A DNA stretch of 64,000 bases. Origin: Olleya namhaensis. GTDB lineage: Bacteria; Bacteroidota; Bacteroidia; Flavobacteriales; Flavobacteriaceae. The first letter of the stretch is position 1; the number at the start of each line of letters is the position of its first letter. Below, piece by piece: positions 34,827 to 44,588 of the stretch. Location: contig NZ_FORM01000003.1 of the NCBI RefSeq assembly GCF_900114005.1, positions 62,001-126,000 of the forward strand, given 5' to 3'. The notes under the pieces were generated by a model that saw only the letters and a list, made by a program, of their open reading frames with translations, did no database searches and was not told the origin of the DNA. Both the position numbers and the translations under genes were made by a program.

Positions 34827-36368
34827 TTGAGTTATACTAAAAAACAAAAATCTACCGCTTTAAAAGTAGCCTTATTTGCTACAGGCTTAAGCGGTATCGT
34901 GGCAGAGTATATTCTGTCAACCTTAGCATCTTATTTTATTGGTAACGCCATATTGCAGTTTACATTAATTGTTTCAATTATGTTATTTGCAATGGGCTTA
35001 GGTAGTCGGTTATCCAGATTATTTACTGGTAATGTTGTTTTATCGTTTATTGTAACCGAGCTAGTGCTTTCTGTATTTATATCCTTTTCAGCAATTATTT
35101 GCTATTTGGTTTATGGATTTACAGATTTTTCATGGTTGATTATTTATATGTTTTCAATACTAATAGGTTTATTAATTGGATTAGAAATCCCGCTAGCAAC
35201 CCGAATAAATGATGACTACGAAGAGCTGAGACTTAACATTTCCAATATTCTTGAGAAAGATTATTTTGGGAGTTTAATTGGAGGACTATTTTTTGCTTTT
35301 GTAGGCTTACCATATTTAGGATTAACCTACACGCCATTTATACTTGGGTTTCTTAATTTAAGTGTTTCGTTTTGGTTGTTTATTGTACTTAAAGACACAT
35401 TTTCTGCAAAAACAAAAAAAATGCTTTCCATAACTTACGTGATTGTATCCACTTGTATTGCATTAGGCGTTTATTTTGCTAGCCCAATAGTACAATACGG
35501 AGAGCAAGTAAAATACAAGGACAAAATAGTGTTTAGTCAACAAACTAAGTATCAAAAAATAGTTATTACTAAATGGAAAGACTGGCACTCGTTATATATA
35601 AACGGAAACCAACAACTATCCTCTTTTGATGAGTTTATGTATCATGAACCTATGGCACACGTAACCATGGGATTAGCACCAAAAAAAAGTAATATTTTAA
35701 TTTTAGGAGGTGGTGATGGTTGTTTAGCTCGAGAAATTTTAAAATACAAGTCAGTTAACACTATTACTTTGGTTGATTTAGACCCTATAATGCTAGAGCT
35801 TGGTAAAGACAACCAAACGTTTAAAACCTTAAACAACGATGCTCTAAACAGTCCTAAAGTAACAACTGTTGCAGATGATGCCTTTTCTTTTTTAGAAAGA
35901 AATGACATATTATATGATGTCATATTTGTGGACCTTCCAGATCCAAACAATGTTGATCTAAACAAACTGTACACTAAAGAGTTTTATTATTTATGTAAGA
36001 ATAAGTTAAGCGATAATGGCTTAATGATAACCCAATCAGGAAGTCCCTATTACGCAACAAAAGCCTTTTACTGTATAGAAAAAACAATGCGTGCTGCGCA
36101 ATTAAATACCATTCCATTACATAATCAAATTTTAACTTTAGGAGAATGGGGCTGGATTATAGGTAGCAAAAACAAGATAACTACAAAACAGGTTCATGAT
36201 GTAGATGTTTCTAGTATACCGTCCTTAAAATGGCTTAATAATAGCTCAATTGGTTTGTTGACGTCTTTTGGAAAACCATTAGCAGATACAACGGATATTA
36301 AAATTAATACTATTTTCAACCCTAAGCTGTATACTTATTACAAAGAAGGTAATTGGAATCTGTATTAA
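34827..36368 (+). CDS. speE: Membrane-fused polyamine aminopropyltransferase (spermidine synthase)
   Basis: 513 residues. The first about 200 form seven or so transmembrane helices; the remainder is a spermidine synthase domain with the dcAdoMet-binding LGGGDGCLAREIL (about 291) and VDLPDP (about 368; usually DSTDP), followed by YTKEFYYLCKNKL. It transfers aminopropyl groups from decarboxylated AdoMet to a diamine. The start is a TTG 5 bp after the lipoprotein stop; no ATG lies nearby. Membrane-fused SpeE proteins are common beside DUF4178 and SpeD; their acceptor is not established. Confidence 0.88.
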   Translation: MSYTKKQKSTALKVALFATGLSGIVAEYILSTLASYFIGNAILQFTLIVSIMLFAMGLGSRLSRLFTGNVVLSFIVTELVLSVFISFSAIICYLVYGFTDFSWLIIYMFSILIGLLIGLEIPLATRINDDYEELRLNISNILEKDYFGSLIGGLFFAFVGLPYLGLTYTPFILGFLNLSVSFWLFIVLKDTFSAKTKKMLSITYVIVSTCIALGVYFASPIVQYGEQVKYKDKIVFSQQTKYQKIVITKWKDWHSLYINGNQQLSSFDEFMYHEPMAHVTMGLAPKKSNILILGGGDGCLAREILKYKSVNTITLVDLDPIMLELGKDNQTFKTLNNDALNSPKVTTVADDAFSFLERNDILYDVIFVDLPDPNNVDLNKLYTKEFYYLCKNKLSDNGLMITQSGSPYYATKAFYCIEKTMRAAQLNTIPLHNQILTLGEWGWIIGSKNKITTKQVHDVDVSSIPSLKWLNNSSIGLLTSFGKPLADTTDIKINTIFNPKLYTYYKEGNWNLY

Positions 36369-36399
36369 TAAATATTACCAAAATTAAACTTTTAAATAA

Positions 36400-37788
36400 C
36401 TAATTCAAATCGCCCTCTTTTGGTACTCTAAATAACAACACAATACCTATTAAAAAGAATATGAATAAAAACAAGATGGCATTACGCATACTTCCCGTTA
36501 ATTGATCTATTGTCGCAAAAATTACCATACCTATTACAATACCTATTTTTTCTGCTACATCATAAAAACTAAAATAAGACGTTGTGTCTTCTGTTTCTGG
36601 TAAAAATTTTGAATACGTTGATCGTGCTAGACTTTGCACACCTCCCATTACTAAACCAACAAAACCAGCAGCTAAATAAAATTGCATTGGTGTTTCCATA
36701 AAATAGGCGTAAAAACAAAGGAACATCCATATTATATTTACAACAATAAGTGTTTTAATGTTTCCGAATTTAGACGATGCTACTGAAGTTAAAAAAGCAC
36801 CTAAAATAGCAACTAATTGAATAACTAATATACTTACTATTAACCCTTGTGTTTTAGCATCAGCGCCTCCCCAATTAATCTCTTCTTCTCCAAAGTACAC
36901 CGCAACCAACATAATGGTTTGTACCGCCATACTAAACACAAAAAAGGCTGTTAAGTAACGTTTAAGTCTTAAGTTCTGTTTTAACTGAATCCAAACTAAC
37001 TTTAATTCTTTTAAACCATTAAAAACAACAGCTCTAGTTACCTTATGTCCTTTAGATACCCCTTTTGGTAAGACATAAAAAGAGTACTGACTAAATAATA
37101 TCCACCATAAACCAACGGTTATAAAAGATATACGCATGGCTTGAAAAGATGCTGCATTTTTAGCCTCTTTTAATGCTTCTGCTATTTGTCCTTCTGTTCC
37201 TGTTTCTCTGATTGATTCAGAAATACTAATATCAAAACCAAACCAATCTGGCTTCATTACCATAGCTAAGTTTAATAATAATAGTGTAACACTTCCAATG
37301 TACCCCATACTAAACCCTTTGGCACTAATACTATCTTGCTGTTCTGGATAAGCTATATCTGGTAGATAAGAGTTATAAAAAACCAAACTGCCCCAATACC
37401 CAATTAATCCCATAAAATAGAAGAACAAACTTAGGTGAATGGAATCTATACTAAACCAGTATAACCCAATACAACCTGTACCTCCAACGTAGCAGAAAAA
37501 CTTCATGAAATTTTTCTTATTACCAACATAATCGGCAATACCTGATAAAATTGGAGAAGTAAAAGCAACAACTAGAAATGTAAATGCTGTAACATAGGTT
37601 ATTAATGCTGTACTTTTAAATACCATCCCAAAAGCAGGTACTGTTTTTTCTACTTGTGATACAAAAAGTGCAGAATAGAATATAGGAAATATAGAAGATG
37701 CTATTGTTAGCGTGTAAACCGAATTTGCCCAGTCATAGAAAGCCCAAGCATTAAGTAGTTTTTTACTTCCCTTTTCAAGATTTGCCAT
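36400..37788 (-). CDS. MFS transporter, UMF1/Atg22 family
   Basis: 462 residues with about twelve transmembrane helices. The opening KKLLNAWAFYDWANSVYTLTI is the signature of the UMF1 (Atg22-like) branch of the major facilitator superfamily, and SLARSTYSKFLPE matches its second half. Yeast Atg22 exports amino acids from the vacuole; substrates of bacterial members are unknown. Single gene, converging with speE 31 bp away and with no clear hairpin between them. Confidence 0.88.
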   Translation of the reverse strand: MANLEKGSKKLLNAWAFYDWANSVYTLTIASSIFPIFYSALFVSQVEKTVPAFGMVFKSTALITYVTAFTFLVVAFTSPILSGIADYVGNKKNFMKFFCYVGGTGCIGLYWFSIDSIHLSLFFYFMGLIGYWGSLVFYNSYLPDIAYPEQQDSISAKGFSMGYIGSVTLLLLNLAMVMKPDWFGFDISISESIRETGTEGQIAEALKEAKNAASFQAMRISFITVGLWWILFSQYSFYVLPKGVSKGHKVTRAVVFNGLKELKLVWIQLKQNLRLKRYLTAFFVFSMAVQTIMLVAVYFGEEEINWGGADAKTQGLIVSILVIQLVAILGAFLTSVASSKFGNIKTLIVVNIIWMFLCFYAYFMETPMQFYLAAGFVGLVMGGVQSLARSTYSKFLPETEDTTSYFSFYDVAEKIGIVIGMVIFATIDQLTGSMRNAILFLFIFFLIGIVLLFRVPKEGDLN

Positions 37789-37820
37789 TTAATAAGTGTT
37801 AGTTAGAGCCTAAAAATACA

Positions 37821-37847
37821 AAAGCTGCTCTATAAAAGAGCAGCTTT
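37821..37847 (-). terminator. Terminator after the M48 protease gene
   Basis: Perfect 11-bp arms AAAGCTGCTCT and AGAGCAGCTTT around a short loop, 29 bp past the stop codon; the tail is A/T-rich rather than a strict T-run. Confidence 0.8.
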
Positions 37848-37875
37848 AAAAATAATTAAATATTTTAATAAGTAA

Positions 37876-38706
37876 CTAGTATTTTCCTAATGGCTTAAAG
37901 CTAGTAACTCCAAACTTCTTTGCTTCTGCTTTCGCAGCTGGCGACAATGCTGTTAAGTTATCAATACGTGTTTGATTTGCAGGGTGAGTACTTAAAAACT
38001 CTGGTGGCGCCTCTCCACTACTTGCTGCTGCCATACGTCTCCATAGGTTTGCAGCCTCATCTGGGTTATAACCAGCAATAGCTGTTAAATACAATCCAAT
38101 TTTGTCTGCTTCCGTTTCATGACTTCTACTAAAAGGTAACATCCCTAAAACATTAGATCCAACACCGTAATATTGGTTAAACGCATTTCTTGTTTGATCA
38201 TCTTTAATGGCAACATTTCCAGCTACAGCTAAACCTTGTTGTAAATATGAAGCACTCATACGTTGCTGACCATGATTTGCTAGTGCGTGCGCAACTTCAT
38301 GTCCCATAATGGCTGCTACCGCAGATTCGTTTTCTGCTACAGGTAAAATCCCTGTGTAGAATACAATTTTACCTCCGGGCATACACCAAGCATTGATAAT
38401 ATCTTCATCAATTAGGTTATACTCCCACTTATAATCATTCAAATATCCTTGTTGACCATTTGCATTTAACCAACGTTCTGCAGCAACTGCTATACGCTGA
38501 CCAACACGCTTAATCATATCAGCACGAGCCGTACCTGTTTCTACTTTGCTTTCTGTCAACACTTGATTATATTGTGCAAATGCAGTCGGAAATAATTGAG
38601 AGTTAGACACAAATGCTAGCGTCTTTTTTCCCGTAAACGGATTTGTTGCACAAGACATAAACATCACTAATGTTAATGTCACAACTATTGTATTCTTAAA
38701 TTTCAT
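37876..38706 (-). CDS. M48 family metalloprotease lipoprotein (LoiP/YcaL-like)
   Basis: 276 residues from the ATG at 38706, where a lipoprotein signal begins (LTLVMFMSC). The open frame extends 16 residues upstream without family support. The catalytic zinc motif is HEVAH (about residue 134, in MGHEVAHALANHG), with the third ligand Glu in SHETEAD. Family members are periplasmic outer-membrane-facing proteases such as E. coli LoiP and YcaL (quality control of outer-membrane proteins). It stands alone with a terminator downstream. A degenerate CGAAAG hairpin lies near the 3' end (37926). Confidence 0.9.
   Translation of the reverse strand: MKFKNTIVVTLTLVMFMSCATNPFTGKKTLAFVSNSQLFPTAFAQYNQVLTESKVETGTARADMIKRVGQRIAVAAERWLNANGQQGYLNDYKWEYNLIDEDIINAWCMPGGKIVFYTGILPVAENESAVAAIMGHEVAHALANHGQQRMSASYLQQGLAVAGNVAIKDDQTRNAFNQYYGVGSNVLGMLPFSRSHETEADKIGLYLTAIAGYNPDEAANLWRRMAAASSGEAPPEFLSTHPANQTRIDNLTALSPAAKAEAKKFGVTSFKPLGKY
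37926..37940 (-). repeat. CGAAAG hairpin repeat, degenerate copy 6 (in M48 gene)
   Basis: Minus-strand AGCTGCGAAAGCAGAAG: stem CTGC/GCAG around the same GAAA loop but without the TTTCMG flank. It may be chance; listed because it keeps the loop and in-frame position (KAEAK). Confidence 0.35.
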
Positions 38707-38834
38707 ATGGATTGTTGTTAATTCTTTTATAAAACTACAAAAACTTAGCCACAATTAAGTAATGACCGTATTTATCATGTTAGTAACATCGATAAACGTC
38801 AAAAAAGAACCTGTAAACTGTTAATTTTATTGTG

Positions 38835-41240
38835 TTATTTTCCTATTAAATGAATTTCTGCAAAGTTTTTATCGACAACCATTGATAGCGTTTCGTTTAC
38901 TTGTAAATTTTCTATTGAAATAATTTCGTTATCAATTTGAATCTCTTTTATCTCGAAAGGTAAACCATGTAAATTAAGTTTAAAGGTTTTATAAGACGCC
39001 TCATACTTACCTTCTTTATGCTGTTGTATAATTAACTCGTTAGCCTTACCTGTTAGTTTAAACGTTCTAAAACTATAACGTCCTTTAGTATAGTCATAAC
39101 CGTCATGTGCATCGTCATACAATTCAGATACTTCTTTCCCTAATTTATAATAGACTTCTAAAGCTAATTCTTCAATTTCAATTTCTCCAACATATTGTTG
39201 CACAGGGAATTTAGGAATAATAGCACCTTCTTTTATAAACATTGGCATACTGTCTATTTCTGCATCTACCCATTTTTCCTTTCCTCCTTCAACATATTCA
39301 TCTGTCCAGAAATTATACCAACTTCCTCTAGGAATATACATTCTACGTCCTTTTGCATTTGGCTCTTGAATTGGACACACCAATATTTGATTTCCGTATA
39401 CAAATTCATCTGTTCTGTAATGCGTTTGTTGGTCTTCTTGATCGAATAAGACTAACGACTGTAATAATGGTGTCCCATGTTCTATCAGCTTCCAGAATGC
39501 CGTATATAAATACGGTAACAATTGGTAACGTAGTTCAATAAATTTTCTAACAATATCAGTAACATCATCATCAAATGCCCAAGGTTCTTGATCACCATGG
39601 TCTCCTGAAGAATGCACACGACAAAATGGATGGAATACGCCTAATTGGATCCAACGCGTGTATAATTCGCCTTGAGGCTGTTCTGCAAAACCACCAATAT
39701 CACTACCTGCAAAACTAAACCCTGACATAGCCATGCGCTGTGCTTGAATATTTGCAATACTTAAATGCTCCCAAGTCGCCACATTATCTCCTGTCCAAGT
39801 AGACGTATAACGTTGCGTTCCTGAGTACGCTGCTCTGGTTATAACAAACGGACGTTTTGGGTAATTAAATTTTTTCATTCCATGGTACGTCGCTCGCGCC
39901 ATTTGCATACCATAAACATTATGCGCTTTTCTATGACTACAACGGTTACCATCATAATCATGTCTAACATCATCAGGGAATGTTTTGTTTGGCACTTCCA
40001 TAACTGCGGGCTCATTCATATCATTCCAAACCCCTTGCACGCCAATATCTTCTACTAATTCTTTAAATAAACCTGACCACCAATCTCTAACTTCTGGTTT
40101 AGTAAAATCTGGGAAATAACATTCTCCTGGCCATACTTTTCCTTTCATGTAAGGACCATCAGCACGTTTACAGAAATAGTCTTTTTCTAGTGCTTCTTTA
40201 AATACAGAATATTCGTGATCTATCTTTATACCTGGATCTATAATAGCGACCGTTTTAAAACCATCATCCAATAACTCTTTCACCATACGTTTAGGATCCG
40301 GAAAATAGTCTTTATTCCAAGTAAAACATCTAAATCCGTCCATGTAATCGATATCCAAGTAAATGGCATCACATGGTATTTGTAACTCTCTAAACTTGTT
40401 GGTGATTTCTTTTACATTAGCTTCTGGATAGTAACTCCATTTACATTGATGAAATCCTAATGCCCAAAGTGGTGGCAGCTGGTGTGGTTTTCCTGTTAAA
40501 TCTGTATAACTTTCCACGACATCATTCATTTTAGGCCCGTAGATAAAGTAATAATTCATCTCTCCTCCTTGTGCCCAAAAACTTGTTACATTTCGTCTTT
40601 CTTGACCAAAATCAAAATACGTTCTAAATGTATTATCAAAAAATATCCCATAGGCTTTGTTATGGTGTAAGCCTGTAAAAAACGGAATAGCTTTATATAT
40701 TGGGTCTGTTTGCTTACCAAATGCATAAGAATCTGTTACCCAATTTTCAAAACGCTTTCCTTTTAAGTTTAAATGTTCTGGTTTATCTCCTAAGCCAAAG
40801 TAGCTTTCACGATCATTTATGGTTTTACTCATTTTAACAATGTTACCACCATACTCATAGCTTTCTTCCCAATGAAAACCAATTTCGTCTTCATTTATCA
40901 AAGTGTTATCCTTGACATCGTAAATACGTATTCTTAAATTTTCCTTTGCAATTTTACAAAGTAATTTAGAGGTAATAATATGGTATTCTTCATCATTTTC
41001 TACAATCTCTAAATGATTATACCCTTTGCTAGCATACTTAGTGATAGCATAAGAAAAATCGTTATCAAAAGTACCTGTGGTTGTATACCTAAATCGTAAT
41101 ACACTGTCTCTAAAAACGGTTAATTGAAGGACAACATTATTATCTGTTGAAAAATATAATGTATCGACATCTTTTTTAAAAGAGACGAACTTTGATGGAA
41201 ACAAATTTCCTTTTTGTTCTAATTCTGTATTTACAATCAT
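38835..41240 (-). CDS. Glycoside hydrolase family 31 alpha-glucosidase
   Basis: 801 residues. The GH31 nucleophile region is GVWNDMNEPAV and the acid/base region WTGDNVATWEH; an N-terminal beta-sandwich (about 1-230) and C-terminal beta domains flank the barrel. There is no signal peptide, so it acts in the cytoplasm on maltose-like or isomaltose-like oligosaccharides. It lies downstream of glgB-C-A on the same strand across a 157-bp gap and may help recycle glycogen fragments. Exact linkage specificity cannot be read. Confidence 0.92.
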   Translation of the reverse strand: MIVNTELEQKGNLFPSKFVSFKKDVDTLYFSTDNNVVLQLTVFRDSVLRFRYTTTGTFDNDFSYAITKYASKGYNHLEIVENDEEYHIITSKLLCKIAKENLRIRIYDVKDNTLINEDEIGFHWEESYEYGGNIVKMSKTINDRESYFGLGDKPEHLNLKGKRFENWVTDSYAFGKQTDPIYKAIPFFTGLHHNKAYGIFFDNTFRTYFDFGQERRNVTSFWAQGGEMNYYFIYGPKMNDVVESYTDLTGKPHQLPPLWALGFHQCKWSYYPEANVKEITNKFRELQIPCDAIYLDIDYMDGFRCFTWNKDYFPDPKRMVKELLDDGFKTVAIIDPGIKIDHEYSVFKEALEKDYFCKRADGPYMKGKVWPGECYFPDFTKPEVRDWWSGLFKELVEDIGVQGVWNDMNEPAVMEVPNKTFPDDVRHDYDGNRCSHRKAHNVYGMQMARATYHGMKKFNYPKRPFVITRAAYSGTQRYTSTWTGDNVATWEHLSIANIQAQRMAMSGFSFAGSDIGGFAEQPQGELYTRWIQLGVFHPFCRVHSSGDHGDQEPWAFDDDVTDIVRKFIELRYQLLPYLYTAFWKLIEHGTPLLQSLVLFDQEDQQTHYRTDEFVYGNQILVCPIQEPNAKGRRMYIPRGSWYNFWTDEYVEGGKEKWVDAEIDSMPMFIKEGAIIPKFPVQQYVGEIEIEELALEVYYKLGKEVSELYDDAHDGYDYTKGRYSFRTFKLTGKANELIIQQHKEGKYEASYKTFKLNLHGLPFEIKEIQIDNEIISIENLQVNETLSMVVDKNFAEIHLIGK

Positions 41241-41397
41241 AATTGTATATTATTTATAAAGTAAAAAAACGGAAAATTTTAATGTTATAAAAACATTGAT
41301 TACAGTTATTACCACAAATTATTAACTATAACGATTTCGGTAACAAAAATTATTAAAACCTTTATTATCAGCAGATAAAAAGAGAATTTAATATAAT

Positions 41398-43317
41398 TTA
41401 TTTTGCGCTTTTTTGATACTTAAATGCGACCATTCCTAAAGGTGGAATTGTTATTTCTGTCGAGTTTTTTCGAGAATGCCAAAGCGCCCCTTCACTAATT
41501 AAGGTCTTATTTTTAAAATCTCCTGTTCCAAAAAACGATTTATTATCACTATTAAAAACCTCTATTAAACTTCCTTTTTTAGGCAAACCTATACGATAGT
41601 TTTCTAAAGGTACAGGCGTCATATTACAAGCAATAATTACATTGTCTTTTGGTTGATTTCCTTTTCTTATAAAAACAATAACAGAATGCTCTGCATCTCC
41701 ATAATCTATCCACTCAAAACCATCATGAGAAAATTGCTTTTGATATAAAGCAGGCTCCGATTTATAAAATGTATTTATAGCCTTAATAAACTGATTAATC
41801 CCTTTATGAGATTGATATTCTAATAAGTGCCAATCTAGACTAGTTTGAAAATCCCACTCTTCACTTTGACCAATCTCCGCCCCTTGAAACAATAATTTTG
41901 TTCCTGGGTGTGTAAACATATAGCTGTATAACAATCTCAGGTTTGCAAAACGCTGCCACTCGTCTCCTGGCATACGTCCTAAAATAGATTTTTTGCCATA
42001 AACAACTTCATCATGGCTTAAAGGCAACATGAAATTTTCAGTAAACGCATAGGTTAAAGAAAAAGTGATATCGTTTTGATGGTGTTTTCTATAAATCGGT
42101 TCTTTTGCAAAATACTGCAATGTATCGTGCATCCAACCCATCATCCATTTCATCCCGAAACCTAAACCGCCTAAAAAGACTGGTTTTGATACTCCAGGAA
42201 ATGCGGTGGACTCTTCCGCTATGGTTTGTACATCCGGAAAATTATCGTAAACAGCGACGTTTAACTCTTTCATAAACGCAATAGCATCTAAGTTTTCTCG
42301 TCCTCCGTAAATATTAGGTTCCCATTCGCCTTCTTCTCTACTATAATCTAAAAATAGCATAGACGCTACAGCATCTACACGCAATCCATCAGCATGGAAT
42401 TGTTCTAACCAAAAAATAGCATTACTTATTAAAAAGGATTTAACCTCGTTACGTCCGTAATTAAAGATTAAACTTTTCCAATCTTGATGATAGCCTTTTT
42501 TCTTATCAGGATGCTCATACAAGCAAGATCCATCAAAAAAACCAAGACCATGTGCATCTTCAGGAAAATGTGAGGGTACCCAATCTAGTATAATTCCGAT
42601 GTCATTTTGATGCAGTTTATCGACTAATAATTTAAACTCTTCAGGATATCCAAATCGCGATGTTGGTGCAAAATATCCTGTAATTTGATAGCCCCAACTT
42701 GGGTCGTACGGAAACTCCATGATTGGCATCAGCTCTACATGTGTAAAATTCATGTCTTTGACATATTTTACTAAGTCATCCGCCAACTCTACATAAGATA
42801 AAAACCGATTCTCTTCAATTTGCTTTTTCCAAGATCCTAAATGCACTTCATAAACAGAATACGGTGCGTCTAGTGCGTTTTTCTTTTTTCGAGATTTCAT
42901 CCATTTGGAATCCTTCCAACTATAATCGTCTTCCCAAACAATAGATGCTGTATTGGGGTTATGCTCGCAACGTCTAGCGTACGGATCGGCTTTCTCTGTT
43001 ACAATACCGTTATTATTACTTTGTATTTTATATTTATAGGCACTTCCTTTACCAATATTTGGTATAAACCCTTCCCAAATACCGCTTTCATCCCAGCGCA
43101 CATTTAGTAAATGTTCGCCTTCCTTCCAATAATTAAAATCTCCGACAACAGACACTTGCTTGGCAGTTGGTGCCCACACAGAAAAATAAGTACCTTCTAC
43201 TCCATTTATAGTCGTGATATGCGACCCAAACTTCTCGTATAACTTATAGTGCTTTCCAGACTTAAAGAGATTAATATCAAATTCTGTAAATAAACTAAAT
43301 ACTGTTACATCTGCCAT
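41398..43317 (-). CDS. glgB: 1,4-Alpha-glucan branching enzyme (GlgB)
   Basis: 639 residues: CBM48 domain (about 30-125, YFSVWAPTAKQVSVVGDFNYW), GH13 barrel with the four conserved regions DWVPSHF, GLRVDAVASM (nucleophile Asp), TIAEESTAFP (acid/base Glu) and LSHDEV, and a C-terminal beta domain. It forms alpha-1,6 branches in glycogen. It begins 3 bp after glgC, the middle enzyme of the cytoplasmic glycogen pathway glgA-glgC-glgB read from right to left. Confidence 0.96.
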   Translation of the reverse strand: MADVTVFSLFTEFDINLFKSGKHYKLYEKFGSHITTINGVEGTYFSVWAPTAKQVSVVGDFNYWKEGEHLLNVRWDESGIWEGFIPNIGKGSAYKYKIQSNNNGIVTEKADPYARRCEHNPNTASIVWEDDYSWKDSKWMKSRKKKNALDAPYSVYEVHLGSWKKQIEENRFLSYVELADDLVKYVKDMNFTHVELMPIMEFPYDPSWGYQITGYFAPTSRFGYPEEFKLLVDKLHQNDIGIILDWVPSHFPEDAHGLGFFDGSCLYEHPDKKKGYHQDWKSLIFNYGRNEVKSFLISNAIFWLEQFHADGLRVDAVASMLFLDYSREEGEWEPNIYGGRENLDAIAFMKELNVAVYDNFPDVQTIAEESTAFPGVSKPVFLGGLGFGMKWMMGWMHDTLQYFAKEPIYRKHHQNDITFSLTYAFTENFMLPLSHDEVVYGKKSILGRMPGDEWQRFANLRLLYSYMFTHPGTKLLFQGAEIGQSEEWDFQTSLDWHLLEYQSHKGINQFIKAINTFYKSEPALYQKQFSHDGFEWIDYGDAEHSVIVFIRKGNQPKDNVIIACNMTPVPLENYRIGLPKKGSLIEVFNSDNKSFFGTGDFKNKTLISEGALWHSRKNSTEITIPPLGMVAFKYQKSAK

Positions 43318-43320
43318 ATG

Positions 43321-44586
43321 TTATATTACAAACCCATTAGGTATTATTGCTCCTTTTTTAATAACCACAATACCGTCTTTAATAACGTACGTATCCGTTT
43401 CTATATTTTCAAGATGTTTACCACCGTTAATACGGACATCATCTCCAATTCTAGTGTTTTTATCAATAATGGTATTTTTAATAAAGCAACGCTCTCCAAT
43501 ACCCATTAAAATATTTATTTTATTCGATTCTATTTCGGATAAGGATTCATAAGAATCATTTCCCATCATATAGGTGTTAATAATCGTAGTTTCTTTACCT
43601 ATTCTTGACCGTATTCCAATAACCGATTTTTCGATTTTTGATGCATGTACAATACAACCTTCTGCAATTACCGCTCTATCTAAAGCTGTACCTGATATTT
43701 TTGACGTCGGTAAAATCCTTGCACGTGTATAAACACTTTGGTCTTTGTCGTACAAATTAAATTTAGGAATATCATCCGTTAAACCAAGATTGGCCTCAAA
43801 AAACGAATCGATATTACCAATATCTGTCCAATACCCTTCAAACTGGTAACTTAAGGTTTTATGTTTCTCTATAGATTGCGGAATGATTTCTTTACCAAAA
43901 TCATTAGTATCCGGATTACTCATTAATTCCACCAACAACTTTCTATTAAAGATATAGATTCCCATAGATGCCAAATGATTTTTACCTTCTTTTTCCATTT
44001 CTGGACTAACTTTAGACGTCCAATCCGGTAATAAGGACGCATCAGGCTTTTCTACAAAAGAGGTAATTACATTTTTATCGTCTGTTTTTAAAATCCCAAA
44101 AGACGTCGCATCCTTTGCATTTACTGGAATAGTTGCAATAGAAATTTCGGCTTTAGCCTTAACATGCGCATCTACCATGGCATTAAAATCCATTTGATAA
44201 AGTTGGTCACCCGATAATATTAAAGCATATTCAAAATCATGACTTAAAAAGTGATGCATGCTTTGTCTAACAGCATCTGCGGTACCTTGAAACCAACCTT
44301 CGTTACCAGGCGTTTGCTCGGCAGCTAATACATCCACAAAAGCAGAACTAAAAAAACTAAAATGATAGGTATTTTTTATATGACGATTTAATGATGCCGA
44401 GTTAAACTGAGTTAACACAAACATACGTTTGATATCAGAATTAATACAATTAGAAATAGGTATATCTACCAATCTGTATTTACCCGCAATTGGTACTGCT
44501 GGTTTAGATCTAGTTGCTGTTAAAGGGTACAATCTTGAGCCTTGTCCTCCTCCTAAAATGATAGATAAAACTTTATTATTAATCAT
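43321..44586 (-). CDS. glgC: Glucose-1-phosphate adenylyltransferase (GlgC)
   Basis: 421 residues from the ATG at 44586. The nucleotidyltransferase signature GGGQGSRLYPLTATRSKPAVP begins 9 residues in; the sugar-phosphate region FVEKPDASLLPDW and a C-terminal left-handed beta-helix follow. It makes ADP-glucose, the rate-limiting step of glycogen synthesis. An upstream extension in the same frame overlaps the end of glgA by about 55 bp and is not part of the family, so I start at MINNKVL. Followed after 3 bp by glgB. Confidence 0.95.
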   Translation of the reverse strand: MINNKVLSIILGGGQGSRLYPLTATRSKPAVPIAGKYRLVDIPISNCINSDIKRMFVLTQFNSASLNRHIKNTYHFSFFSSAFVDVLAAEQTPGNEGWFQGTADAVRQSMHHFLSHDFEYALILSGDQLYQMDFNAMVDAHVKAKAEISIATIPVNAKDATSFGILKTDDKNVITSFVEKPDASLLPDWTSKVSPEMEKEGKNHLASMGIYIFNRKLLVELMSNPDTNDFGKEIIPQSIEKHKTLSYQFEGYWTDIGNIDSFFEANLGLTDDIPKFNLYDKDQSVYTRARILPTSKISGTALDRAVIAEGCIVHASKIEKSVIGIRSRIGKETTIINTYMMGNDSYESLSEIESNKINILMGIGERCFIKNTIIDKNTRIGDDVRINGGKHLENIETDTYVIKDGIVVIKKGAIIPNGFVI

Positions 44587-44588
44587 AG

